A stretch of DNA of 64,000 bases from Streptomyces sp. TRM70350 (GCF_019219825.1 NZ_JAHUXH010000020.1:1-64000); one strand, 5' to 3'; positions 1 through 7,713 are shown, numbered from the stretch's first letter. The notes: generated by a model not told the origin, from the sequence alone. Translations and numbers: made by a program.

Positions 1-366
1 ATCTGCGGCTGGAGTACTAGGGCATTCGAAAGCCGCCCTAGCGGAAATGCTGCGAACGCTCCGCAAGCGAGCCGGGCTGTCCCGAGTCCGGCTCGCTGGG
101 CGTTGCAATGTGTCTCCAACGTCGGAGGGCGCCGGGGCGGCGGCGCTGCTGCTCTGGAGCGGCGACTGAGAGTTCCGTCGCTGTTGTCCAGAAGCGGGGC
201 GTTCGACTGCTCGTCGGCTTCTCAGCCGAGGTGGCCGGTCTGCACGAGATCCCCCACGGCTCCTGGGGATCGGCGATGACGGGCACGGTGACCGGACCGT
301 CGTTGGCGGCTACGTTGGTGGAGTGGCAACCAAGTTGGACGGCACAGCGGGCGTGAGGGGCGAGGG
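1..366. other. Upstream region without a confident gene
   Basis: No gene is recognised here. Two hairpins are visible: CTAGGGC/GCCCTAG at 17-23/35-41, and AGCGAGCCGG/CCGGCTCGCT at 66-75/88-97, either of which could terminate a transcript entering from the left. A plus-strand frame open over 108-356 ends 10 bp before the next gene and has moderately high GC at third positions in its second half. It could be the remnant of an upstream partner, but its product is not recognisable and I do not call it a gene. Confidence 0.4.
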
Positions 367-639
367 ATGAAACGGCTGTGGGGGCTCGGCGTGGCGGTGG
401 CCGCCGGGGCGGCGGCGCTGCTGCTCGCGGGATGCAGCACCGCTCCGACGGATTACAGCGAGGTCGTCACGTTCACCGACGGGCACGGCCGCGTCTGCAC
501 CGCTGCGGTGGTCGTCGACCAGGAGCAGAACCAGGGCCGGGACTACGAGATCTCCAGCCTCGACTGCGACTACCCCCCGGAGGGCCGAACGCCGGGGCCC
601 ACCGGCTACTCACCCCTGCCGGAGCGGGATGCGGAGTGA
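367..639 (+). CDS. Small secreted lipoprotein, hypothetical
   Basis: A 90-residue protein with a lipoprotein signal: basic start MKRLW, an Ala/Leu-rich hydrophobic segment to about residue 22, and lipobox LLAGC, so Cys-23 is the predicted lipidated residue on the outer face of the membrane. The mature part has no family I recognise; it holds two more cysteines (in VCTAAV and LDCDYP) that could form a disulfide, and a Pro-rich tail. A GAGGGGCGAGGG purine run just ahead of the ATG is a strong ribosome site. The stop overlaps the start of the IS5-like remnant. Function unknown. Confidence 0.7.
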   Translation: MKRLWGLGVAVAAGAAALLLAGCSTAPTDYSEVVTFTDGHGRVCTAAVVVDQEQNQGRDYEISSLDCDYPPEGRTPGPTGYSPLPERDAE

Positions 640-758
640 GCCCAGCGCTACCGTCATGGCTGACCGAACCACTGCGGGACCACTTCGCGGCCCTGCTGCC
701 CGAGCGAGCGGAGTACCAGCTTCGACCTCGCCGAGGCGATCACCTGTGCGGCCTCTAG
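636..758 (+). pseudogene. N-terminal remnant of an IS5-family transposase
   Basis: Reading from GTG at 636 gives a 40-residue peptide containing LPSWLTEPLRDHF and AALLPER. This resembles the conserved N-terminus of Streptomyces IS5-family transposases (pattern LPS.LTE.LW.QFAALLP), judged from memory. The reading then diverges into unrelated residues and stops, so only the first exon-like 25 codons or so are recognisable; no terminal inverted repeats or catalytic DDE region are nearby. Most likely the debris of an insertion that was lost by deletion. Moderate confidence, because the match is short. Confidence 0.5.
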
Positions 759-759
759 G

Positions 760-1578
760 TCAAGCGATGTCCTCCGGGACTTCGATCCGCTCCCTGAACT
801 CGCCCCTGTTCGTCTCCTTCACCTCCTGTGTGTATGTGATGTGGTCGCTCGGCAGGCGGACGGTGAAGCGGAACCAGTGCGTCAGGATGCGGTGCGTCGC
901 GGAGTCCAGGACCAGTTCCTCCTCCAGGCTGACAAGCGTGAGTTGGTCCTCGTTCACCCGGACACCCGCCTCGCGCAGTCGGTCCAGGGCCGGTTGCACT
1001 TCCCGCCGGGCCTTCGCCGCCCAGGGACGGTCCGGTGCGTCGGCGAGTTTCCTCGACGCGACGTCGGCCCTGAGGCTGACCTGTTGGCCGTACGCGAGCT
1101 TCGTCAGCGTGACGTCAACGCCGTCCGTCTTCTTCATGTAGCCCCTGAAATCGGCGAGGGCGGCCACCGGGTCCTCGACTTTGTTCGCTATCGCCGGGTC
1201 GGTCGCGGACGCCTGCTTCCACTCTGGCGAGCCCTCCTTACGGAGGTAGGCCGTGTTGTCGAACACGAACAGCTCTTCACCGCGCGTGTCCTTGCCGGTG
1301 CTCACATTCCCCAGTACATGCAGCGCCAGGGGGTCCTGGGTGCGCTCCATCATGGCCGAGTAGATGGCCTCGCTCTGCTGCTCGGCTTGCGTCAACTTCT
1401 CCTCCCCCCGCACTTGGAACGTCCACCCTGGGCGGGCGGCCATCGCGTCTTCCGCCAGGTCGAGGTGGTCCTCCGGAGTCTGCGACGCCGTCGGGCCCGG
1501 CTCCTCGGTGGTGCAGGCGGCCAGGGGGAGGGAGAGCAGCAGGCCCAGGAGGGCGGCCAGTCCGGAACGCGTCTTCAT
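760..1578 (-). CDS. Lipoprotein, LppX/LprG-like hypothetical
   Basis: A 272-residue lipoprotein with signal MKTRSGLAALLGLLLSLPL and lipobox LAACTT, lipidated Cys about 22. The body alternates charged and hydrophobic residues and contains repeated VTLTKLAYG/LTLVSLEEELVLD-type strands, which fits the antiparallel sheet of actinobacterial LppX/LprG-like envelope lipoproteins; this is a fold-level guess, not a family match. It is alone on the minus strand, with a purine-rich site (GGAGGAGCAGAGCAC) before the ATG. Probably extracytoplasmic; ligand unknown. Confidence 0.65.
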   Translation of the reverse strand: MKTRSGLAALLGLLLSLPLAACTTEEPGPTASQTPEDHLDLAEDAMAARPGWTFQVRGEEKLTQAEQQSEAIYSAMMERTQDPLALHVLGNVSTGKDTRGEELFVFDNTAYLRKEGSPEWKQASATDPAIANKVEDPVAALADFRGYMKKTDGVDVTLTKLAYGQQVSLRADVASRKLADAPDRPWAAKARREVQPALDRLREAGVRVNEDQLTLVSLEEELVLDSATHRILTHWFRFTVRLPSDHITYTQEVKETNRGEFRERIEVPEDIA

Positions 1579-1724
1579 GTGCTCTGCTCCTCCGGGGGCT
1601 TCTCAGGCTACTGCCGGAGACTAGGACGCACGGCGGCGCGATTGGTTGTACGGCCACCGCTGTATGAGGTCTCTTGCTGGGGCCCTCGTCTCCCTCAGGT
1701 GGGGGCGGCGTTCGCATGCTCGAC

Positions 1725-1757
1725 GGCTTCAAGTGGCCCATGGCCGCCTGGTTTTTG
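1725..1757. repeat. Short dispersed repeat, copy A
   Basis: A 33-bp segment with core AGTGGCCCATGGCCGCC. It matches 6112-6143 at about 28 of 32 positions, and no coding gene covers either copy. It ends about 17 bp before the deaminase start. Possible roles are a regulatory site, a recombination scar or a remnant of a repeat family; the sequence alone does not decide. Confidence 0.6.
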
Positions 1758-1773
1758 TGAGAGGGAAGAGCAG

Positions 1774-2211
1774 ATGACCACGCAGACCGACCGTGTCGAC
1801 CATGAACTTGTCCGGGCAGCTGCGCACGTTGCGGCCACGTACTGCCGGGGCGACAACCACACCATGGCGGCTGCGGCCCGCGCCCGAGACGGCCGGATCG
1901 TCACCGCGGTGAACGCCTATCACTTCACCGGAGGTCCCTGCGCCGAGCTGGTCCTGATCGGCACCGCTGCCGCCCAGGGGGCCTACGACCTGGACACCAT
2001 CGTCGCCGTGGGTGACCGCGACCGAGGCGTCGTGCCCCCATGTGGCCGCTGCCGCCAGGTCCTTCTTGACTACTTCCCGGCCCTCAAGGTCATCGTCGGG
2101 ACAAACGACAGCCTCCGGATGGTGCCCGTCGCCGACCTGCTTCCCGAAAGCTACATTTGGGCCGACCACCAGCTCGGCGCTGAGGAGAGCGCACCACTCG
2201 GCACGAGCTGA
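1774..2211 (+). CDS. Blasticidin-S deaminase-like cytidine deaminase
   Basis: A 145-residue zinc-dependent deaminase of the cytidine deaminase superfamily. The catalytic set is complete: Cys-56 and proton-shuttle Glu-58 in GGPCAELV, and Cys-90 and Cys-93 in PPCGRCRQVLLD. The block NAYHFTGGPCAE and the late block LLPESYIW match, from memory, the Aspergillus blasticidin-S deaminase (NVYHFTGGPCAE, LLPSGYVW) more closely than housekeeping Cdd, so deamination of a cytosine nucleoside antibiotic is plausible. The ATG follows a GAGAGGGAAGAG site. It stands alone between two decayed regions and has no pyrimidine-salvage neighbours. The exact substrate is inferred. Confidence 0.85.
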   Translation: MTTQTDRVDHELVRAAAHVAATYCRGDNHTMAAAARARDGRIVTAVNAYHFTGGPCAELVLIGTAAAQGAYDLDTIVAVGDRDRGVVPPCGRCRQVLLDYFPALKVIVGTNDSLRMVPVADLLPESYIWADHQLGAEESAPLGTS

Positions 2212-2247
2212 CGTCCCGGGCGGTTACGGCAGCTGGCCGTTCCTCCG

Positions 2248-2496
2248 ATGTCCCGCCCGGCCTCCGCGGGCACACCGGATACGGGCTCGGGGCTGTACTA
2301 CCACCCGTTGCCGTGCGGCGGCGGCTCGTGGACCCACGGTGGCCACGGGCTCGGTTACCACGTCGAGGTGACAGCCACCCATGACGGCGCCAGGCGGCTG
2401 ACCGTCGCCGAGTTCAGCCGCTCGTTCGACCCCGCCGCGGAGGACGCGCGGGCTGCCGCACGGCGGACGCTGATCGAGCGCGCCATGTGCGACTGA
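2248..2496 (+). pseudogene. C-terminal remnant of a serine hydrolase (class C beta-lactamase / DD-peptidase fold)
   Basis: The 82-codon frame carries YYHPLPCGGGSWTHGGHG, then LGYHVEVTATHDGARRL, and ends in ERAMCD. This is the usual end of Streptomyces secreted DD-carboxypeptidase/beta-lactamase-like proteins, where the HGG motif is the KTG-equivalent third active-site element. The SxxK and YxN motifs, the signal peptide and some 300 upstream residues are absent; the sequence before it codes for nothing similar. It is therefore a 3' fragment of a lost gene and not a functional enzyme. Confidence 0.65.
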
Positions 2497-2521
2497 CCTC
2501 GTCTCCGCGGACCGCTGTCCA

Positions 2522-3274
2522 TCAGCGATCCGAACGTGGCTCGGCAGTGCCGCCCGCGGTGGTCTCGGGCTTCGTGTGGAGGATCTCGCGGGCCTGCTCC
2601 GCGGCGCGGACGGTGTTCTCGGCGACGAAGTCCATGAAGCGGGCGGTGTTCTCGAAGCGGACGCCGGCCGGGGTGTGGGGGCCGAGGACGCCGACGCCCT
2701 GCCGTGCGACCTCGACGATCTGGGCGATGGCCCGGGCGCTGGCCATCATCGACTGGTACATGATGTCGTCGTCCACGACATAGCGCTCGCGACGGCGTTC
2801 GTCGCGCTCCCGGCGGACCATGCCCTGACTCTCGAGGAACGCGATCGCCTTGGAGACGGACGCCGGGCTGACATCGAGGCGCTGGACGAGTTCGGACGCG
2901 GTGAGACTGCCCGAGTCGGTCATGCTGAGGGCGGCCATGACCCGGGCCATCATCTTGGGCATGCCCGACTGCATCATGACGGTGGTGTACGTCTCCTCGT
3001 ACGCGCGGACCGCCTCGGCGTCGCGCCCGTAGGCCTGCGCGGGCGCCTCCGTGCCCCGGGGCGCGGCCTGCCTGCGGCGGTGGGCGCGGCGTTCGGTGGC
3101 GCGGTGGGCGAGGTCGGCGCGGTAGGCGGTGGGGCCGCCGTTGCGCATCACCTCACGCGTGATCGTCGAGGTGGGGCGGTCGAGGCGTCGGGCGATCTCC
3201 GCGTAGGCGAGGCCGTCGGCCAGTCCCAGCGCGATCTGCTGGCGTTCCTGCTGGGTGAGTCTGCCTCCCGGCAT
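2522..3274 (-). CDS. Transcriptional regulator with IS30-type HTH and MarR-like domain
   Basis: A 250-residue regulator. Residues 1-50 (RLTQQERQQIALGL, then YAEIARRLDRPTSTITREV) form an HTH of the IS30-transposase N-terminal type. From about residue 95 a MarR/GbsR-like winged helix follows (LTASELVQRLDVSPASVSKAI, then FLESQGMVRRERDERRRERY), then a helical tail. The start at 3274 is chosen because AAGGAG lies 7 bp upstream; a start 15 codons earlier is possible. It is divergent from the DUF4097/DrrAB-type genes, and repeated ATTGCAACGA sites lie in the shared gap, so it probably controls that operon and itself. Confidence 0.85.
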   Translation of the reverse strand: MPGGRLTQQERQQIALGLADGLAYAEIARRLDRPTSTITREVMRNGGPTAYRADLAHRATERRAHRRRQAAPRGTEAPAQAYGRDAEAVRAYEETYTTVMMQSGMPKMMARVMAALSMTDSGSLTASELVQRLDVSPASVSKAIAFLESQGMVRRERDERRRERYVVDDDIMYQSMMASARAIAQIVEVARQGVGVLGPHTPAGVRFENTARFMDFVAENTVRAAEQAREILHTKPETTAGGTAEPRSDR

Positions 3275-3328
3275 CGCGGTCTCCTTCGTGGTCCGTGGCA
3301 CCTTCAGCATAGCGTTCACCTTCGGTTC

Positions 3329-3461
3329 ATTGCAACGAACAGAGTGGTGACTGTTGCATTAGATTCAGAACCATTGCAACGATTTCCGGGATCTGACCTG
3401 CAGCAATGACAGTCATGCGCAACGCGCTTGTTGTCGGGTTATTAAACGCAACGTAGCGTTT
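3329..3461. promoter_or_regulatory. Putative operator region with repeated ATTGCAACGA and an inverted repeat
   Basis: The divergent gap contains ATTGCAACGA at 3329-3338 and again at 3373-3382 (44 bp apart, about four helical turns), an inverted version TGTTGCAT at 3352-3359, and a separate inverted repeat AAACGC-AACGTA-GCGTTT at 3444-3461. Placement between the regulator and its likely target operon suggests binding by the adjacent regulator, which has two DNA-binding regions. Confidence 0.5.
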
Positions 3462-3496
3462 CCCATGCCGGAAACGACGACCCGATGGAGCGCACG

Positions 3497-4168
3497 ATGC
3501 AGAAGTTCGACACCCCCGCCCCGATCGTCACCGTCCTGGACATCCCCGCGGGACGCATTCAGTTCATCGCCGCCGACCGGGCCGACACCACGGTCGAGGT
3601 CCTGCCCGCGGACCCCTCGAAGAGCCGCGACGTGAAGGCGGCGGAGCAGATCGAGGTCGGCTACGGCGACGGCGTCCTGCGGATCGAGGCTCCGGCGGCG
3701 AAGAGCCGGATCCTCGGACACTCCGGATCCGTCGAGGTGGCGGTCCAGCTGCCCGCCGGCTCCCGTGTGGAGGGGAAGGCGGCCGCCGGCGAGTTCCGCG
3801 GCGTCGGGCGGCTGGGCGACGTCGCCTTCGAGGGCGCGCAGGGCTCGGTCAAGCTCGACGAGGCGTCAAGCGCCCGCCTCACCGTCCTCGACGGCGATGT
3901 GTCGGTCGGCCGCCTGGGCGGCCCGGCGGAGATCAGCACCCTAAAGGGCGCCATCCAGATCAGCGAGGCCGTGCGCGGCACGGTCACCCTGCGCACCGAG
4001 CATGGCGACATCTCGGTCGGCGCCGCCCGCGGAGTCTCCGCCTCCCTGGACGCCGGCACCTCCTACGGCCGGATCCACAACGCGCTCATGAACACCGACG
4101 GCGCCGCCGCCGGCCTGACCATCCAGGCGACCACCGCCTACGGCGACATCACCGCCCGCAGCCTCTGA
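3497..4168 (+). CDS. DUF4097 family beta-strand repeat protein
   Basis: A 223-residue protein of the DUF4097 type (predicted right-handed beta-helix). The short imperfect repeats are visible: VEVAVQLPAGSRVEGKAAAG, FRGVGRLGDVAFEGAQGSVK, LTVLDGDVSVGRL, ISTLKGAIQISEA, LRTEHGDISVG, ATTAYGDITARSL. There is no signal peptide or membrane segment, so it is probably cytoplasmic. ATG 3497 is preferred over ATG 3485 because GGAG sits six bases before it. It is first in an operon with the ABC transporter genes at 4197 and 5234; in Streptomyces this trio is common, but the DUF4097 role is not known. Confidence 0.85.
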   Translation: MQKFDTPAPIVTVLDIPAGRIQFIAADRADTTVEVLPADPSKSRDVKAAEQIEVGYGDGVLRIEAPAAKSRILGHSGSVEVAVQLPAGSRVEGKAAAGEFRGVGRLGDVAFEGAQGSVKLDEASSARLTVLDGDVSVGRLGGPAEISTLKGAIQISEAVRGTVTLRTEHGDISVGAARGVSASLDAGTSYGRIHNALMNTDGAAAGLTIQATTAYGDITARSL

Positions 4169-4196
4169 ACCGCAGCCTGCAAAAGGAGCGTCCCTC

Positions 4197-5237
4197 ATGA
4201 CCAACTGGGCCATCGCGGCGTACGGGCTGCGCAAGTCCTACGGCGACAAGACCGTCCTCGACGGCGTCGACCTGGCCGTCCCGGAAGGAACGATCTTCTC
4301 CCTGCTCGGTCCGAACGGCGCCGGTAAGACCACCGCCGTCAAGATCCTCTCCAGCCTCGTCTCCCCCGACCCCGCCAGTGGCCAGATCCGTGTCGGCGGC
4401 CACGACCTCGCCACCGACCCGCAGGCGGTGCGCGCGGCGATCGGTGTCACCGGGCAGTTCTCCGCCGTCGACGGGCTGATCACGGGCGAGGAGAACATGC
4501 TGCTGATGGCCGACCTGCACCACCTGTCCAAGCGCGAGGGGCGACGGGTCACGGCCGAGCTGCTGGAGCGGTTCGACCTCGTCGATGCCGCGAAGAAGCC
4601 CGCGTCCACCTACTCCGGCGGTATGAAGCGCCGCCTCGACATCGCCATGACCCTGGTCGGCAGCCCGCGGGTCATCTTCCTGGACGAGCCGACCACCGGC
4701 CTCGACCCGCGCTCCCGGCACAACATGTGGCAGATCATCCGTGAGCTCGTCTCCGACGGCGTCACCGTCTTCCTCACCACCCAGTACCTGGAGGAGGCCG
4801 ACGAACTCGCCGACCGCATCGCGGTACTCAACGACGGCAGGATCGCCGCCGAGGGCACCGCCGAGGAGCTGAAGCGGCTCATCCCCGGCGGACACGTGCG
4901 GCTCCGCTTCACCGACCCGGCCGCGTACATGAACGCCGCCGTCGCGCTGCGCGAGGTCACGCGCGACGACGAGGCGCTGGCGTTGCAGATCCCCAGCGGC
5001 GGCAGCCAGCGCGAGCTTCGTTCCCTCCTCGACTGGCTGGAGGCGGCCGACATCGAGGCCGACGAACTGTCCGTGCACACGCCCGACCTCGACGACGTGT
5101 TCTTCGCCCTGACCGGCCCCACCGTGCCCAACCGGCCCAACCAGCCCGGCCAGCCCAATCAGCCCGGCCAGCCCAACCAGGCCAAGCCGCCCAACCAGCC
5201 CGGCCAGCCCGGCCAGCCCAAGGAGACTGCCCGATGA
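4197..5237 (+). CDS. DrrA-type ABC exporter ATP-binding protein
   Basis: A 346-residue ATPase of the daunorubicin-resistance (DrrA) family, which energises an ABC-2 exporter. Walker A GPNGAGKTT is near residue 41, signature YSGGMKRRLDIAM near 141, Walker B VIFLDEPTTGLDPRSR near 160, and the H-loop position reads LTTQYLEEAD, with Gln in place of His as is usual in DrrA. The C-terminal region of the family (VHTPDLDDVFFALTG) is present. An added tail of about 35 residues is a repeat of NQPGQP-like units. AAAGGAG precedes the start, and its stop overlaps the permease start by 4 bp. Confidence 0.95.
   Translation: MTNWAIAAYGLRKSYGDKTVLDGVDLAVPEGTIFSLLGPNGAGKTTAVKILSSLVSPDPASGQIRVGGHDLATDPQAVRAAIGVTGQFSAVDGLITGEENMLLMADLHHLSKREGRRVTAELLERFDLVDAAKKPASTYSGGMKRRLDIAMTLVGSPRVIFLDEPTTGLDPRSRHNMWQIIRELVSDGVTVFLTTQYLEEADELADRIAVLNDGRIAAEGTAEELKRLIPGGHVRLRFTDPAAYMNAAVALREVTRDDEALALQIPSGGSQRELRSLLDWLEAADIEADELSVHTPDLDDVFFALTGPTVPNRPNQPGQPNQPGQPNQAKPPNQPGQPGQPKETAR
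5128..5225 (+). repeat. In-frame NQPGQP-coding repeat at the 3' end of the ATPase gene
   Basis: About five imperfect copies of a 9- or 18-bp unit (AACCAGCCCGGCCAGCCC) encode NRPNQPGQPNQPGQP and related hexapeptides after the last conserved residue of the ATPase. The period is a multiple of three, so copy-number change by slippage would keep the frame and the overlap with the permease start. Confidence 0.85.
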
Positions 5238-6025
5238 GCCCCCTCTCCCTCGCCGTACGCGACTCCTCCACGATGCTGCGACGCAACCTGCTGCACGCGC
5301 GGCGCTACCCGTCCCTGACGCTGAATCTGCTGCTCACGCCGATCATGCTGTTGCTGCTCTTCGTCTACATCTTCGGCGACACCATGAGCGCGGGCATCGG
5401 CGGCGGCGGTGCGGACCGCTCCGTGTACATCGCCTATATCGTCCCGGGCCTCCTGCTGATGACCATCGGCAGCACCACGATCGGCACCGCGGTCTCCGTC
5501 TCCAACGACATGACCGAGGGCATCATGGCCCGCTTCCGCACGATGGCGATCCACCGCGGGTCGGTGCTCGTCGGGCACGTCGTCGGCAGCGTGCTGCAGT
5601 CGATCATCAGTGTCGTCCTCGTCGGCGCCGTCGCCGTGGCCATCGGCTTCCGCTCCACCGATGCCACCGTTCTGGAGTGGCTCGCGGCGTTCGGACTCCT
5701 TGTGCTCTTCGCCACGGCGCTCACCTGGATCGCGGTCGGCATGGGCCTGGTCAGCCCGAACGCCGAGGCCGCCAGCAACAACGCGATGCCCCTGATCCTG
5801 CTGCCGCTCCTCTCCAGCGCCTTCGTCCCCCTCGACGCGATGCCGGGCTGGTTCCAGCCGATCGGCGAGTACCAGCCGTTCACGCCCGCCATCGAGACCC
5901 TGCGCGGCCTGCTGCTCGGCACCGAGATCGGCGACAACGGGTGGCTGGCCGTCGGCTGGTGCCTGGGCCTCGCGGTGCTCGGCTACTTCTGGTCGACCTC
6001 GAAGTTCAACCACGACCCGAAATAG
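5234..6025 (+). CDS. DrrB-type ABC-2 permease
   Basis: A 263-residue inner-membrane permease, partner of the ATPase at 4197 through an ATGA overlap. Six hydrophobic segments are visible, for example LTPIMLLLLFVYIFG, IAYIVPGLLLMTIGSTTIG and FGLLVLFATALTWIAVGMGL; the ABC-2 signature region reads NAEAASNNAMPLILLPLLSSAFVPL. With DrrA-type partners such pairs usually export hydrophobic drugs or lipids; the substrate here is unknown. No biosynthetic gene cluster adjoins it, so a general detoxification or envelope role is as likely as self-resistance. Confidence 0.93.
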   Translation: MSPLSLAVRDSSTMLRRNLLHARRYPSLTLNLLLTPIMLLLLFVYIFGDTMSAGIGGGGADRSVYIAYIVPGLLLMTIGSTTIGTAVSVSNDMTEGIMARFRTMAIHRGSVLVGHVVGSVLQSIISVVLVGAVAVAIGFRSTDATVLEWLAAFGLLVLFATALTWIAVGMGLVSPNAEAASNNAMPLILLPLLSSAFVPLDAMPGWFQPIGEYQPFTPAIETLRGLLLGTEIGDNGWLAVGWCLGLAVLGYFWSTSKFNHDPK

Positions 6026-6111
6026 CCGCCATGAAAACGCGGGCCACCTCCCGCAACCCGTCCCACCCGAGGGCGGCGTACACCGACATCCGGTCGGCGT
6101 ACGCCGCCCTT

Positions 6112-6143
6112 GGCTTCGAGTGGCCCATGGCCGCCCGGCTTTG
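6112..6143. repeat. Short dispersed repeat, copy B
   Basis: Second copy of the repeat seen at 1725-1757, again with AGTGGCCCATGGCCGCC intact and in the same orientation. It lies in the gap between the exporter operon and the flavodoxin-fold gene, about 100 bp before the latter. Confidence 0.6.
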
Positions 6144-6240
6144 TCGAGGGTGGCGGGGCGGCCGGTGGTGGGTGGCTGTGGTCGTGTCGGTGGCCTGTCA
6201 TGATCTTCGGACGGGTCGGGGCCATGGGAGGAGAGGCGTT

Positions 6241-6834
6241 ATGCGTGTGGGGGTTTATCTCGCGCATCCGCGCGCCGGGAGTTTCAATCACGCTCTCTTC
6301 GAGGCCGTGGTGGACGAGTTGCGCGGGCGCGGGTGCGAGGTGCTCGCGCATGACCTTTGTGCTGAAGGGTTTCCGCCGGTGCTCCGTGCTGATGAGACGG
6401 GGACCGTTCAGGCGGCGCCTGGCGCGCAGGACTCTCAGGTCGCCTTGCATCGGAGCGAGGTCGCCATGCTGGATGCCATGGTGTTCGTACACCCCAACTG
6501 GTGGGGGATGCCACCCGCTGTGCTGGCCGGGTGGGTGCAGCGGGTGTTCGTGCCTGGCGTGGCCTACAAGTTGGGGTCGGCGCAGGGGGAACCTGCGGGG
6601 CTGCTGCGGGCCGGGCGGGCGCTTGTGCTGAACACGTCCGACACTCCTGCCGAGCGGGAGGCCGACGAGTTCGGAGATCCGTTGGAACGGATCTGGGCGG
6701 CGTGTGTGCTGCCGTATGTGGGCGTTGTCGATGTGCGCCGGGTGGTGTTCCGTACCGTCAGTGACTCAGGTGATGACGTCCGCGCCGACTGGCTCGCGCG
6801 GGCGCGGCGGGAAGCCGCTGCGCTGCTGGGATGA
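6241..6834 (+). CDS. NAD(P)H oxidoreductase, flavodoxin-like fold
   Basis: A 197-residue member of the NQO1/MdaB/KefF-like flavodoxin-fold family: predicted FMN or FAD-binding start VGVYLAHPRAGSFNHAL, the FVHPNWWGMPPAVLAGWVQRVF block that lines the isoalloxazine site, and the glycine-rich RAGRALVLNTSDTP region. Two-electron quinone reduction is the usual reaction; the substrate is unknown. The ATG has GGAGAGG upstream. Codon third positions are noticeably less GC-rich than in neighbours (many TGT, GTT, TTT), which together with the adjoining repeat suggests a later arrival. Confidence 0.88.
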   Translation: MRVGVYLAHPRAGSFNHALFEAVVDELRGRGCEVLAHDLCAEGFPPVLRADETGTVQAAPGAQDSQVALHRSEVAMLDAMVFVHPNWWGMPPAVLAGWVQRVFVPGVAYKLGSAQGEPAGLLRAGRALVLNTSDTPAEREADEFGDPLERIWAACVLPYVGVVDVRRVVFRTVSDSGDDVRADWLARARREAAALLG

Positions 6835-6962
6835 CCGGGTGGGCGTCGCCGCCGCTGCCCCGGCCGTGCCGGTCTGCACGAGCATGAGGGCGGGACGGGC
6901 GGCTCTGTTGGCCCGCGAGCGGGCCGGGCCCCACCCGTCGTCCAAGATCACCGGGGTGCAGA

Positions 6963-7580
6963 ATGACCCGTATGTCGATAACGAACTCCCCGAAGACGGC
7001 CACGATCGACGACGCTCCGCTGATCAGTCGCATTCTGACCCGTGCCTTCGACGACGACCCCATGATGCGCTGGTTCTTCCCCGACGACGCCTCGCGCGAG
7101 GCGGGGCTGAGCCGCTACTTCAGCACCATCTTCGCTCGGCAGTACGTCCACCACGGAGTGTGCGAGCGTACCGAGGCGGGGGCCGCCTTCTGGGTACCGC
7201 CGGAGGCGCAGGCCAAGGCCGTTCCCGACGCGGAGACCATCCAGGTGCTCCAGAACATCCTGGGCGACCGGGCTCCACTGTTCAGGGACGCTGTCGAGAC
7301 GGCCGCCCAGCACACCCCCCAGGAACCGCACTGGTATCTGGCGGTGATCGGCGCCGACCCGGCCGCCCAGGGCCGGGGACACGGGGCCGCTCTGCTGCGC
7401 TCGGGGCTGGCCAAGGCCGACGCGGCGGGTCTGCCCGCCTATCTGGAGTCCTCCAAGCCGTCCAACCTGCCCTTCTACGAGCACTTCGGCTTCACCGTGC
7501 GGGAGGAGCTGCGGCTACCGGAGAACGGGCCGGTGCTGTGGGCCATGTGGCGCGCGCCGCGCCGCCCGGCCGGTGCCTAG
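6963..7580 (+). CDS. GNAT family N-acetyltransferase
   Basis: A 205-residue GNAT acetyltransferase. Motif A, which binds acetyl-CoA pyrophosphate, reads HWYLAVIGADPAAQGRGHGA (Q/RxxGxG/A is QGRGHG), and motif B is YLESSKPSNLPFYEHFGF. The N-terminal part contains AFDDDPMMRWFFPDD, typical of the puromycin-acetyltransferase-like subgroup. No substrate can be read from the sequence. The gene is monocistronic and converges on the DUF2267 gene. Confidence 0.9.
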   Translation: MTRMSITNSPKTATIDDAPLISRILTRAFDDDPMMRWFFPDDASREAGLSRYFSTIFARQYVHHGVCERTEAGAAFWVPPEAQAKAVPDAETIQVLQNILGDRAPLFRDAVETAAQHTPQEPHWYLAVIGADPAAQGRGHGAALLRSGLAKADAAGLPAYLESSKPSNLPFYEHFGFTVREELRLPENGPVLWAMWRAPRRPAGA

Positions 7581-7713
7581 AAGGCGCTGGTCGCAGCCAC
7601 GCCACAGGCTTGGGTGACCTGCGGGGAGGTGGTGGGCTGACGGCCACCGCCAGCCCGGGGAGGGCGGCGGCGGCCGTCATGTGGGCGTCATCGCGTTCTG
7701 TGTGTCCTGTGCG

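Noticed and set aside
5677..6240. Upstream part of the long frame ending in the flavodoxin-fold gene
   Set aside because: It is antiparallel-like shadow of the permease gene; the true start at 6241 has a ribosome site and begins the conserved fold.
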